This document shows, piece after piece, positions 36,098 to 47,766 of a stretch of 64,000 bases of DNA (position 1 is the first letter of the stretch; each line of letters opens with the position of its first letter). The translations under genes and the position numbers were made by a program. The notes beneath the pieces are model-generated. The model was given only the letters and a program-made list of their open reading frames with translations. It searched no databases and was not told where the DNA came from. The stretch is from Limonium bicolor (Eukaryota; Streptophyta; Magnoliopsida; Caryophyllales; Plumbaginaceae), in contig CM041776.1 in assembly GCA_023374045.1 (NCBI GenBank), positions 138,449,296 to 138,513,295 on the forward strand, read 5' to 3'.

Positions 36098-37941
36098 TTT
36101 AATCTCTCGGCCAACTCCACCGGTTCCATCACCTCCAAATTCATCTTTTCAAACTCATTGCACAACTTCTTACTGAGAACCCACATAGGATTCATAGTAT
36201 GTGTCCTCTTCCTGCTCAACGCATCCGCTACAACATTGGCTTTACCTTCGTAGTAAAGAATTTCTAGATCATAGTCTTTGATAAGCTCTAGCCACCTTCT
36301 TTGCCTCATATTCAACTCCTTTTGAGTGAAAATGTATTTCAAGCTTTTGATCTGTAAAGATCTTGCATGAAGTGCCATAAGATAATGTCTCCAGATTTTT
36401 AGGGCAAAAACGACCGCTGCTAGCTCCAAGTCATGCGTAGGATACCTGGTTTCATATTCCTTCAATTGTCTTGAAGCGTATGCAATCACCTTACCATGTT
36501 GCATCAGCACACACCCCAGGCCGTACTTTGAAGCGTCGCTATAAACTGCAAAGCCTTCAGTCCCTGATGGTAAGGTCAACACTGGTGCTGTAGTCAACCT
36601 CTCCTTTAGAATCTGAAAAGCTTTTTCACAATCTTCATCCCATATGAACTTCACTGACTTCCTCATAAGATTGGTGAGAGGCCTAGCAATCTTCAAGAAG
36701 TCTTTAACAAATCTTTTGTAATACCCTGCCAGCCCCAGAAAACTTTGAATCTCAGTCATATTGGTCGGTCTAGGCCAATCTCTTACTGCTTGCACCTTAG
36801 TTGGGTCTACAGAGATACCAGCACTTGTGACAATGTGCCCCAGGAATGCGACTTTCTCCAACCAAAATTCACATTTTGACAATTTGGCATATAATTTGTT
36901 GTCTCGCAATGTCTGCAATACCTGCCTCAGATGATTTTCATGTTCCTCCAAACTCTTAGAATATATAATAATCATCAATAAATACCACCACGAATTGATC
37001 AAGATAGGGCCCAAAAATCCTGTCATCAAATCCATAAACACTGCTGGGGCGTTAGTTAAACCAAATGGCATTACAGTGAATTCATAGTGCCCATACCTCA
37101 TCCTGAAGGCAGTCTTTGGAATATCCTTCTCAGCAATCTTCAACTGGTGATATCCAGATCTCAGATCAATCTTTGAGAATACACCTGCACCTTGCAGTTG
37201 GTCGAACAGGTCATCAATTCTGGGTAAAGGGTATTTGTTTTTCACGGTGACTTGGTTGAGCTCTTTGTAATCGATGCACAACCTCATTCCTCCATCCTTC
37301 TTTTTAACAAATAAGACCGGTGCTCCCCAAGGTGACACACTTGGACGGATGTACCCTTTGTCTAATAACTCTTCGAGCTGAACTTTCAACTCCTTCATCT
37401 CAGTTGGTGCCATCCTGTACGGTGCTTTCGAAATGGGTCCGGTGCCAGGTACTAGATCAATACTGAACTCCACTTCCATGTCAGGCGGCATGCCAGGGAT
37501 CTCTTCAGGGAAAACATCAGGGAATTCGTTCACCACTCGGATCTTGGAGATTTTCTCTACCTCCACATTCAAGTCTTGGACATAACAGAGGTATGCTTGA
37601 TGTCCCTTCCTGATCTTGCCTAAGATGTTCATGGCCGAAACAATCTTCACCCCTGGTTTGCTCTCTACCCCTTTGTAAGATATTCTTTGCCTTGAAGGTC
37701 CTTTGAGGATGACCTTCTTCTCAAAACAGTCCACCCTTCCCTTATGCTTACTTAACCAATCCATCCCAAGAATTACATCAAAATCTTTGAGGTCAAACTG
37801 AATCAAATCAGCAGCTAGATCTACCCCCTTTACATTCACCCTTACTCCCTCCAATAAATTAGAACATTGAATCACCTCCCCAGACGGAATAGATACAAAA
37901 ACAGATATAGGGGCATTCGCTACCAAATTCAATTTCTTCAT
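36085..37941 (-). pseudogene. gypsy protease end, reverse transcriptase and RNase H
   Basis: A 618-codon open stretch on the minus strand. It starts inside the protease, at a Met that is not the true start; the catalytic DTG lies upstream in a shifted frame. GMDWLSKH (protease C-terminal region) and the linker [12 protein letters not shown] follow. The reverse transcriptase has [35 protein letters not shown] and MPFGLTNAP. RNase H follows ([41 protein letters not shown]). Two pairs of compensating indels keep it open but misread key parts: near 36990 the FIDD active-site box is present in the DNA but out of frame, and near 36365 the RNase H TDH motif is out of frame. The gene is broken as read. 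Confidence 0.9.
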
Positions 37942-38678
37942 AAAAGAGGATGCTATAAAAAATAGGAAGCACCAGTATCAAACAGGATAAAGCAGGAGTG
38001 TTCTGGACAAGGAAAGTACCAGTGATCACATTGTCCCCAGCTTCGGCTTCGGCTCGACTCATCACATTAATCCTTCCCGGATTACGGTAGTTGTTGTTGC
38101 CATTATTGTTGTGGTTGTTGTTGTTGTTGCCTCCCACACCAATATTCTGCTTATTGTTGTTTTGGGTAGATCCTCCAGAGTTGTTTTGGTTTCCACTTCG
38201 ATTCTGGTAGTTCTGATTGTTCCTACTCGCATCATGTCTACCTTGGCCTTCATTGCTTCTCTGAGGGGTACCACCTGAGGTATTTTGTAGCATTCATACG
38301 ATCGGTGGCCCTCCTTGCCACAAGTATAGCATTTGACCTGGTTTCCATGGCAATCTTTCCCTGGGTGGTCTCGACCGCATTTCTTGCAATAAAAATGCCT
38401 TCTTCCTTGGTTCCATGATCCCTGATTTTGATTCCCTCCAGACTTTGGTCGCTCATCATAGTTGGGACGAGGCCTCTTATCTTGACCCTGGTTATGAAAG
38501 GACCCTCTTTTATCATAGTTTCCTTCAACCTTCCTCTTGTTTCCAGCCTGAACTTCTCTCTTCTTCTGCTGAATACGATCAAGGTTAGCTGCTCTCTCAT
38601 ATGCCTCGTGGAGGGTGGTAAAAGTGAAGCAACTGAGAATCTCCTGCAGCCGAAAGGCTAACCCACCAATGAACTTCT
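37942..38678 (-). pseudogene. gypsy gag C-terminal part, zinc knuckles and protease start, frameshifted
   Basis: The minus strand carries the gag tail in several frames. A CCHC knuckle (CYTCGKEGHRSYEC, 38290-38331) and a second cysteine-rich motif just before it (38344-38385, CKKCGRDHPGKDC) are clear, though not in the longest frames. An Asn-rich linker follows (38060-38170). Between about 37950 and 38030 the frame shifts at the protease active site. Confidence 0.75.
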
Positions 38679-39281
38679 CTATCTTAGCTGCTTCATCGGG
38701 ACTAGTGTCGGGGCAAATCTGGCCAACTCCATAAATTTGGTGTAGTATTCTTGAACTGACAATGAGAGCTGCTTCAACTCCTGAAATTTTTGGTATCTTC
38801 GTATCCTCACATGCTCTGGATAGAAACGCTTCCGAAGTGCCACCTTCAGTGCTTCCCAGTCAAAGTTGGGCTGAGCTTGGAAAGTGGCTCGGTTGGCAGT
38901 CCACCAGGTGTCAGCTTCCTTTTTGAGGTAGTATACCACACTGCTCACCCTTCTTTCAGCAGGGCAATTCACTGCCTCGAGGATCTTATCCATGTCACGG
39001 ATCCAGTCTTCGAGAATAACGGGATCCTCATCTCCAGAATAAAAGTCCGGCTTCATATTGGCAATCCTCTTAGAGTAGTCTTCATTGACATAGGCTCCCT
39101 GGTTTTGGTTCAGGATCTGAGCATGTCCTTGAACCAGCTGAGCAATGTTGACAGTCAGCTGCCGCAACTCATTCAAATCTGCATTTCCTGCCATTTGCCT
39201 AGCTCTTTGCCTCGTCTGGTATGTATGTACGATTCGATCTATTCTTGAAACTCCAGGCCTTAAGTCTGGATTTCCAACCAT
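38679..39281 (-). pseudogene. gypsy gag N-terminal part
   Basis: This 200-codon frame has the start Met at 39281, the first downstream of the primer site and leader. It shows the retrotransposon gag core: DFYSGDEDPVILEDWIRDMDKIL, then YYLKKEADTWWTANRA, LRKRFYPEHVR and LKQLSLSVQEYYTKFMELARFAP. It would form the capsid of the virus-like particle. The frame breaks at 38679 and gag continues in other frames. The parallel copy is at 15560-16243. Confidence 0.85.
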
Positions 39282-39633
39282 TAACCCTAATCTACATTAG
39301 TGTAATTAACTATTGACCCAAAAATTTCCATAAGGAAATATACATGTAGATACTAAACTCCATAATATTTAACAAATTCATAATCCACAAATAATCACCA
39401 AAAGTATAGGTCTCAAAGGACATTAATTCATTCAATATTTTAAACAATACCAAAATTCATAATATCTTATCATCCCATCAAGTAATCAACCACGCAATCA
39501 ATAAAGCAATCACCAAGTCAGAAGCATAAAAGTAGACAAAATTCCCAATTCCCCAGAAACCGGCTTATCAAATTTTTAAACCTAACTCATTTATTCCAAA
39601 CTAAACCTTTCTTATGCTAATTCCCAGTTTTGA

Positions 39634-39645
39634 GCTCTGATACCA
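39634..39645 (-). other. primer-binding site (tRNA-iMet) of the full gypsy interior
   Basis: GCTCTGATACCA lies two bases from the LTR edge at 39648, identical to the site at 16587-16598. Confidence 0.9.
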
Positions 39646-41075
39646 CTTGTAACACCCGGTTTCAACAATGTATAACCTCGATTTATTAGCAACATAATTA
39701 ATAGTTTGCAGCAGAAATATAAATAATAAAACAAAACCCAACCGGGATGTTATCGCCACACTCAGCCTATGAGTGCTAAGGCTTATTCAATTATAGCTGG
39801 CAATATAAACTAAACGAAAACAACATAAAATAAAATCCCAATTTATGCTAAAACATTAGATCTCCTCAATTGTTCATGAATTAAATGCTTAAAAGACTAG
39901 TCGTTACGCGTCCCCTTATCCCGCACTTAATCATCCACACCTGCGGTCAGAAAACAAACAACAACAAGAAAGGACCGCGCAAATCAGAGAAACTGAGTAA
40001 ACCCTGCAACACCTTGTCAAATACATTTTGAAAAGTCATTTGAGTATAATAGACATAAATAGGCACTTAACAAATCAAATGATAACATCAGAATAATCCA
40101 ATCACCAATCCACAATATAACAATCAATTCTGGAATGACGGGAGTCACCAAAGTTCCATAATTCACAAATTCCAATAAATGGGTACCACAACAGAGTTGG
40201 GACCGATCCAGTTCACCCTCACTCTAAGTCCTTAAGTGTGCACACCCCCAAAAGCTTTCTAACTAATGGAGTAGATCATAGAGCTTAGCTGCGGTCTGAG
40301 ACTCAACAGCGCCAATATATATAATTATTCAAAGGCATTTTCCAACTCCAAAAGTCAATCTCCCATCAAATCCAGAATAAAATAATCATATATGTAATAT
40401 CAAAGTTCCCAAACCATCCAAACATTCCATACCATCAATATAATATCAACATCATAAGCACAACTTTAACATTCACAATCAATACAATCAACATCAAATG
40501 CCACAACACGATCACAACGTAAATAGGTGAACACAAGGTTTACCTGGAATCCACAACAAAACAGAAGTTGGCAACAATTAATCCACAATCGGACAGCTAG
40601 CAAGTCCCGTCGAAGTGCTCAAAATCTAACAATTTATTATAATTCTGCTATCAGAGATCCAACAATATCTAATGCGTATCAATAAGAATTAACGACAATA
40701 TATATTATTAGTTCATCCCTGAAACCGTAATATTGTTTTAAAAAAAACAGATCAGTTGACAAACCATAGTCACACACTCGTATCCAAAACGAACTACACT
40801 CAATATATATTTTGAATTTAGTAAAAGCCTTCAGATAATCATTAGCGAAGCAAATATACAACCGTATCAATCATCAAAACCATTCCACTTTAACTTTCTA
40901 TGAAATAATATAAAATATACCCTTAAATGCGTAAAGATCAAAATAGATTGTATCGGCAATATGTTATTAAATTAATACTCGTATAAAACCACAATAATTC
41001 GCACGAATAAAAACAAACTTAGGGCTTTAACAATATTAAATGCAAAGTAGATATCGGTACGTCGGAAAACCTATA

Positions 41076-41311
41076 CTCCCTCCGTCCCAAGTTGACTGTC
41101 CACTTTACTATTTGGATGGATCGTTTGATTTCAATATTTAATATGTAAGATAATATATTTTTATAATTTTTTTTTATAATGGAATCCTTATGTGAAAAAC
41201 TATATATTGTAAAAATTATTTTTTAAAAATTATTTTATCTTATATATTTAATATTGAAGTGGAAAAGCGTGCCAAAAAGCAAATGATACACTTATGACGG
41301 GACAGAGGTAG
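41076..41311. mobile_element. Stowaway-type MITE in the intact gypsy LTR
   Basis: This is the same element as at 18013-18248, flanked by TA. The right inverted repeat has a few changes. Its presence at the same site in both LTRs shows it was copied along with the LTR. Confidence 0.85.
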
Positions 41312-41906
41312 TATATAAAATACATATAGTATGACATATAGACTGCGGCTAACTTTTAAAACTTGCAGGGAATACATAAATTATATATATATAGTACTCT
41401 GTATCAAATCAATAGCTAGGGATATATAGTAATCAGAACGGTGGAGGAACAACCGAGACTAGATAAAACAAAACAAAATAACTATTTGCAAATAAAATAT
41501 ACTCAAATCACTGACATACGGAAACGGTTGAAGTAATCTCAAATGATTTCTTTTTAATTATATAATCGATTGGTTTCCAGTTCTCCCCTACAACGGAGAT
41601 CACATCAATTCGAAAAGAAGGGTTTATTCTATTAAAGTAAGTCAAAATCTAAATGAGTCACGTCAAAACTCTTACAGAAGATTAGCGATTCAAAATATAC
41701 TGAATATAAAACTACAATGAAAACAAAGTGATACCTGATTTAATTGTTGAAGTTCGTAGGTCCGATCAACAGGGAAGGAAAAATGATGACAAACGTAGAT
41801 ATACCGCGCAACCAGCAAAAGAAAGAAGGTTAAGAGACGGCAACCTTGTTTCTCCTCTTTTAGGGTAATAAAGCTTTTTATATGAATAACAGACTAGGGG
41901 AGGGCT

Positions 41907-41918
41907 AATATTTATAGG
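41907..41918 (-). promoter_or_regulatory. candidate TATA box of the gypsy LTR
   Basis: CCTATAAATATT on the minus strand lies about 370 bp from the LTR start, a usual U3 length. It is conserved at 34259-34270. Transcription would run leftward toward gag. Confidence 0.5.
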
Positions 41919-42284
41919 ACTCAGCTAGAGAAGATGTATATATAATATAATCCGTAAAAGATAAAACAAATAATAATATAATACTTCTTTTTTAAAAAAA
42001 ATACTAAAAGTATTTGAATGATTGAAGGAATAAAAGTAATTACACCGTGAAAATCCGCAATGAGTGAAAATAAACTTCTTTTATATTAATCGATAAGAAA
42101 CTAAATAAATGAATATTTAATTTTTGTAGTAATTTAATTATAACTAATATAACTTGAGATTTTAAACAAAATTAAGATAAGCCGATAGTGCTCAAGGATA
42201 AGAAATCAAATAATAAAAGAATATATGCCAATTATAAAAAAATATTATCCCCTTTTCCCTTTGGACATATTTATGAGTATTTCA

Positions 42285-42393
42285 CTGACCTTGACAAGGT
42301 CGGTTGGACGGAATTTTTGCCCAGATTCTTCTTTTAAAAGGCCACATTTTGGGGCTTCCTTCCCCATTATCCAACACACACGACTCCAGCCTG

Positions 42394-42449
<56 letters not shown>

Positions 42450-43277
42450 CGAGAGGGCGAAAAGAAAGGAGAAAAGAAGAGGAGAAAAAGAAGAGAGAAA
42501 GGAGGAGGAAGAAAGTGAAGATTTCTACCTCCATTGAAGCTTGGAAGCTCCTCTAGTGGCTATTTCTCCCTTCTCCTTCCTCTTTCCTTTATCTATGGCT
42601 TAGTAGTTTCATTTGTATCCTAGGATGAGGGTTTGACCCTATTTTGCTCATTGAATGCTAGAAACCTAACTCATTTATTACTCTTGTTTTATCCCCTTCA
42701 ATATCATTAATGCTTTAAATTGATCTCTTATTGCATTTTTGGTGGTTTATTCAATAGTTGAGCTTGAGTTTGGAACTAGACCAACAAGGAGGTAAACCCT
42801 AACTTTTACTTTCTTGATTTTGGGAGTGAATTCTTAGGGCTATTGATTAAGAGTGCTTGCTTAATGCTATTAATGAGTTGAACCTCCTTTGATTAAGGGG
42901 TTTGATTAATTAGGTAAGAATTGGATTTCCCATGATTTGGGGATTCATGAGTTGAACTCTAATAGGCATTGAGATGATGAGTTATGGTTTTGAGGTTCTT
43001 TGAGTGAATTAGGTGATTCCCCACTATCCTAGGGTACTTCCCATCCATTCCATTCACAAACATTTTACTGTTTTATTGCATTACAATTGACAAACAACCA
43101 AGCTTGCCTCCGGCTAACCCCCTTTTTACTGTTTATTTGCACTTCACTAATATACTGAAGCTTAGGATTTAGAAACCAATTTTCTCGTGCATACGACACT
43201 TGTTTTATTGCAACGAATTGGGTGCACTTGCCCATTTTAGCTAGGTTTAATTACTATGTTTGTAATTTTTCCCAACA
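42285..43277 (+). repeat. LTR end and leader of an Athila-like element
   Basis: This is the non-coding stretch between the gypsy LTR edge and an Athila-type primer site. It begins with a short GGTCGGTTGGACGG motif and contains a long GA tract (42397-42445). It ends in CCCAACA before AGTTTATGGCG. By position it is the 3' part of an Athila-like LTR into which the gypsy element inserted. Confidence 0.55.
42397..42445 (+). repeat. (GA)n microsatellite
   Basis: About 24 perfect GA repeats are followed by a longer purine-rich stretch to 42515. Confidence 0.95.
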
Positions 43278-43283
43278 AGTTTA

Positions 43284-43301
43284 TGGCGTTGTTGCCTGGG
43301 A
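43284..43301 (+). other. degenerate tRNA-Asp primer-binding site, Athila/Tat type
   Basis: TGGCGTTGTTGCCTGGGA differs at a few positions from the TGGCGCCGTTGCCGGGGA site used by Athila and Tat elements (tRNA-Asp). The preceding CAAGTTT is also typical. Confidence 0.7.
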
Positions 43302-43578
43302 AATTGATTATTCATTTCCCTAGGTTCGGTATTTTAGAAATTATGCATTTAGTACTTTTATCTTGTTTATCTTATTTTTGATATTTGTGTGTTTAATTGT
43401 TTGTCTATTTCTTACCTTTCCTACTACTTAAGAGCATTTGGTGTTGGTGTGGTTTAGGTATCTTCTATTTCCTCGGTGTATGCCAAACACCTGAGCCAAG
43501 GGATCTCCACTTGTTAGTCCGAGACCCGAGCTCGAGCGTTCTTTGTTGCGAGCCATCCAGAGTTCAAAAATTCCAACC

Positions 43579-45281
43579 ATGGCTTATCAAGACCCGGGAA
43601 TAGAAGATAACAGGAACCCACAACAAATGGCTCTCAAAGACTACAACCAGCCGGACACCGAAGGGAGACCTTCAGCCATAGTCCTACTGGGTTGACGCCA
43701 AGAGCCGGACAATGGTAATACCCTACAAGCTGGGGACTTGGAAAATGCAGGACAGCATCTAACTGTGTTTGGGGAATTGATATGAGCAAATGTCCGATGA
43801 ATATCCCAACCACCTAAGTATCTTCCTCGACTTTTGCAACTCATTGGTAAAGCTGGAAGAGTTAATGAGAGGATACGCCTGCAGCTCTTCCCTCACTCAC
43901 TGCCCGATGCTGCATCAAAATGGTATAGGAGCTTACCGTCAAAATCAATCCATACTTTGGCACACATGGCTCAAAAATTCTTGCCAAGCATTATCCCACA
44001 GTAGAACGAGGCAATTAATTGGAGAGATTAACCTTTTACCAAGAGCTGGAGAGACGCTATACGATGCATGGGATAGATTCAAGGACATGTTGATGAATTG
44101 TTCCCACCACGGTTTGGATGACCAATCACTATGTCTATCAATTTTTCACACGGTCTCGATGACTCGAATAGACTACTTGTGAACTCCTCAGCTGGAGGAA
44201 ACTTCATGACTAAGTCACCTCAAGAGGGAATGGAACTCCTATAGGTGATGACAAGAAACACAACCAATGGTCTAAACCAAAGGGAAGAGCACCAAGAGTA
44301 GCGGGTCTCCTACATGTTGAGCCTACCGACCATCTTTCCGCTCAACTATATTCACTCATTAAGATGGTGGAGAAGCTAGCTATAGCTCAAAAGGAAGCAA
44401 CAAGTCTATAGCTTCTTCGTCATCACCCTCTCCATCTGAATCTACCTTAATCCAAGAGGGGTGTGCAATTTGTGCCGGTCCTCATGAGACCCACTTTTGC
44501 GAAGGCAAAGTTTATGCCGACAAAACGCCCATGGAGTAACCATCCAAACTTCTCATGAAGAGCAATGACCAAACCCAAGGGGATCAAGCAATGTTTCCAA
44601 CAATCCCACGGGATACCGGTCACAAGGGTCGTCTCAATGTCCAACCCACAAATGGGTTACCGACCACAAGGAGCACCTCCGGGCTTTCAACAACAACAAC
44701 ACCAACAACATCAACACCTCCTCCTCTGTCCACGGATGCAAATGCCGAGCTAAGAGACATGATGAAGAATCTTGTCTCGGTTGTGCACACTAAAGCGGAT
44801 GATTTGGATGCTTTTAAAGCAAGTCAAGAAGCCACCAAAAAAGGGTTGAAGCTCAACTTGAAAGCATCTCCACAACTTGCTCAATGACCACCGGAGTCCT
44901 TCCAAGTCAAGCCAAGCCCAATCCAAGAGAGCAAGCTAAAGCGGTGACATTAAGGAGCGGGAGACTACTTGATCCATCATGCTCACAAGAGGACATAGAG
45001 TCCCAAGAAGATGAAGCACAAGAAGAAGAGCAAGAGATTTTTGAGGAGCCACCATCTCCACCTAAGGAAGTTTCCAAGGAGAAGGAGTCTCCTGAACCTT
45101 CTACTTATACTGCTCTTGCAAAACATTTTCCCCTCTTCCTTTTCCTAATAGACTCAAAAAGAAAAACTTGGATGAAACACTTGGGAAGTTTCTAAGCATT
45201 TTCAAGAAAATTAATGATTAACATTCCTTTTCTGATGCTTTGAAACAGATTGCCGATTTATGCTAAGTTCATGAAGGACAT
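43579..45281 (+). pseudogene. Athila-like gag, frameshifted and truncated
   Basis: Plus-strand gag remnant in several frames. Near 43790-44180 the core is readable (FLDFCNSLVK, then LLPRAGETLYDAWDRFKDMLMNCSHHGLDD), similar in layout to Athila gag. A Gln/Thr-rich low-complexity section follows (44650-44730). Then come a segment with TGVLPSQAKPNPREQAKAVTLRSGR (44890-44975), an acidic stretch, and a basic segment near 45150-45280. The usual zinc knuckle is degraded (CAICAGPHETHFCEGK near 44465). It stops at 45281 where an LTR-like sequence begins. Protease and pol are absent. Confidence 0.75.
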
Positions 45282-45552
45282 TGATAAGTGTCCAAATGAG
45301 CATGATTTACAGGTGTATTTCATATATATTATTAGCACTTTTTCTTGCTCATTTCCCACTTCGGTTATTTTTTCCTCTAGTTATGTTTTATTATTATCTC
45401 ACAAATTTATTGGTTTAACATGAGAAAACCAAGCTGGAAGTAAGTAGACGAAGAGACGAACGCATAGCCGCAAACGGCTCGAAAAACGGAGTCCAACGAA
45501 GAATCTAGAGCCGGTCAAAGTTTGAAGGAAAATAGGCCACGTAATGGTTGCA

Positions 45553-45800
45553 AACCGCCCAAGAAGTGGCGGTCCTCTCTGTTGGTGCAAACCGCCAGGC
45601 GGTCCTCTCCACCACTACCGCCACTTAGAGGCGGTCTCCTCACAACCAAACCGCCAACCCCAGCGGTCCTCTCCACCACTACCGCCACTTATGAGGCGGT
45701 CTCTCTCCACCACTACCGCCACTTATCAGGTGAGTCTCCTCACATGCAAACCGCCCGGCGACACCACTACCCTAACACCGCCACTTATCAGGCGGTCTTG
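45553..45800 (+). repeat. GC-rich hairpin minisatellite
   Basis: About six degenerate units of 33-60 bp pair ACCGCC with GGCGGT around an ACTTATCA-like spacer and are joined by CTCTCCACCACT. Open frames crossing it are artefacts of the repeat. Confidence 0.8.
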
Positions 45801-45981
45801 ACAGGCGGACGAGATTAAAATCGCGCCGGAACATAGTTTTCTTCCTCGCGCGACTCTGCAACTCGCTTATCTATCTACCCCGCCGTCGCCTACCTTATTT
45901 CGCTCACGCGTATCCTGCTCCTGTCCCCTGCAATCAGAGAAGCAATCAACCGGCAATCAATTTCGTACGGATCCAAACCTC

Positions 45982-45989
45982 TATATAAA
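45982..45989 (+). promoter_or_regulatory. candidate TATA box in the LTR-like fragment
   Basis: TATATAAA in an otherwise C/A-rich context, followed about 30 bp downstream by an ACACAAACAGAC stretch that would suit a start site. Judged from motif alone. Confidence 0.5.
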
Positions 45990-46879
45990 CCCAGCACCCG
46001 TTCAACACAAACAGACAATCCATCCACCCCAACTTCACACCACTTCACACATTCATCCCATTTCTCTTCTCCCGTATTCTCCATTTTTATTTATTTTACA
46101 TTCCACAAATTCACCTCTAGCCCTACGTACACAAAATAGCAGAGTGAGACGGAGTGATTACGGATGATTTCTATTACTCTCGTCTCTATCTATCTATTTA
46201 ATATGTAGGCTAGTTTACGTTTACTCTGGGAATAGTTATTATGTATCTGTATTAATTTTGCAATATATTTACTGGTTTTATTTATATGCAGTTTGTTACG
46301 CTTAAAGTTTATCTCTCGCCTTTCTAATAAATCTCGCGAATTTATTAAATTGCTTGCTAAGTCTATTTTGATCAGACCAGGTGATAAATAGATAGGTTGA
46401 TTAAGCCGTAAATCTGGAGAAAGCTTTATTATGATTTAATGAGTTAGTATTTTCAGATGCATAAATAATTCCTGATATCTAAACCGTCCGTTACATGTGA
46501 GATGCTTGAACCTTGATTAGACCAAGCATTTTCTGGTAACGAGTTCTTTTGAGTCTATGATTTAGTCCTTAAGATATTAAGAGGAATTTTGCCAAACAAT
46601 TATAATAAACCAGTAGAGATAGCATAGTTAATCAGATCATATTAACCTGACCCAGAGTTCCATTTTATTTGTCTGTCAACTTAGTTTATTTTATCTTCTT
46701 TTTATTTTATATTACATCAATTAATCCCCCCTCCTGTGACACGCTTAGGTACTATTATATGTATATTAGTCCCACGGTTCGACATCCGGTTGCTTACATT
46801 TTCACTATACTACTGCGACCGGGATTTATTTGCAGCCCGACGTTTATTTTTGGGTTTTAATTTCTTTCTTTTATGTTAA

Positions 46880-47554
46880 TTATACCTGTTCTAACCACTC
46901 ACAAAATAACACGTCTGCAAGGGTCATCCCTCTAGTGGACCCGATCATAGTCATGATCTTGAAGTTCAGGCCGGTATGGAATTTGTCCACCAGATATCTT
47001 GGAGCGTAAGCTCCCTCTCCAATAACAGCAAGTAGTTCCACGAACTTGTTGTGGTACTCAGCAACAGAAAGACTCCCTTGCTTCAACTGCTCGAACTCGC
47101 TCCTCATCCTCTTCTGTAGATAGGATGGATAGAATTTAGCTCTCAGGGCCACCAGAAATGCCTGGAAGTCGAAGTTCGCCTGGGCCGTCAGCTCGGCTCT
47201 AGCGGTCTGCCACCATCGGTGCGCGGGTCCCTGAAGAAAGTAGGCCGCTATGTCCACCTGACGGTTCACTGGAACATGCAGAGAGGTGAAGGCCTTCTGC
47301 ATCTCGTCTATATACTTCTCCAACGTCCTCGGTTCTGGCTGGCCTTCATAGATGGGAGGACGAAGGTCGTTAACCGCCTTCAGCCAGTTGAACTCCCGGG
47401 GACCATTCGGTGGTGGTGGTGGTGGCTGTGGGATCTGAGCCTGCTGCTGGGCCAATGCAGCTGTCACTATCTGTGCTATGACCTCCGGGTGACAGCGTCT
47501 GGTCCAAAGCCTCCTGAGGGTCCAGCTCCTCCTCTTCCTCCTCTCTCGAGACAT
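46880..47554 (-). pseudogene. gag fragment of a second gypsy chromovirus
   Basis: A 224-codon minus-strand frame starting at a Met at 47554. It has a Gln/Pro-rich N-terminal part and a gag core: LEKYIDEMQKAFTSLHVPVNRQVDIAAYFLQGPAHRWWQTARAEL, then LRAKFYPSYLQKRM and LKQGSLSVAEYHNKFVELL. The fold resembles the gag at 38679-39281 but the sequence is clearly different, so it is a separate family. It is cut off at its C-terminal end by the sequence left of 46880. No zinc knuckle or pol remains. The leader runs right to the TRIM-like repeat at 47767. Confidence 0.85.
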
Positions 47555-47766
47555 CTAGCTGGTATGACGGTTGTTGTTACTCAGAAGGCGTATCGTAAAG
47601 TCTAACTATCTATGTATTAAAATTTATAACGTCCTAAGGACGGTTCATATGTACATGAATTAAAACATAAGTAGTAAGTATGGGGTAGGGTCACGCGCCT
47701 TTCTGGAATTCTCACTTCCCAATTCTACCCCAGTTCCCCAGTTTTAAGTGCACCTATAATCTAAGT

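Larger units (their letters stand above)
13476..42284 (-). mobile_element. Tekay-type gypsy chromovirus complex, interior-LTR-interior-LTR
   Basis: Read on the minus strand this is 5' LTR (39648-42284), primer site, gag-pol with a C-terminal chromodomain (34779-39281), LTR (16601-18583 plus 34000-34633, split by LARD2), then a second primer site and gag-pol (16243 to 13476) cut off by LARD1. Two interiors thus share one LTR, a layout explained by unequal recombination between LTRs. The LTR starts TGAAATACTC and ends GGTGTTACA. The chromodomain, tRNA-iMet primer site and integrase type place it with Tekay/Del chromoviruses. Its outer flank begins at 42285 (CTGAC is the candidate target duplication); the other end is outside the window. 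Confidence 0.85.
39648..42284 (-). repeat. intact 5' LTR of the gypsy element
   Basis: This 2637 bp LTR starts TGTAACACCCGG (plus strand) and ends TATTTCA at 42284. It holds the Stowaway MITE (41076-41311), the empty LARD2 target site (41640-41665), and a TATA-type promoter on the minus strand at 41907-41918. About 0.3 kb from its inner end a GCGGTC/GACCGC pair with a T-rich loop precedes AGGTGT, recalling the LARD double hairpin. Confidence 0.9.
45282..46870 (+). repeat. LTR-like fragment inserted in the Athila-like gag
   Basis: The sequence begins TGATAAGTGTCC, an LTR-type start, immediately after gag coding. It contains a hairpin minisatellite (45553-45800), a TATA box and, near 46770-46800, a GGTTCGACATCCGGTTGCTTACA stretch of a type often seen near plant LTR ends. 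No coding. The right boundary, next to the gag fragment ending at 46880, is uncertain and no target duplication was found. Confidence 0.5.
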
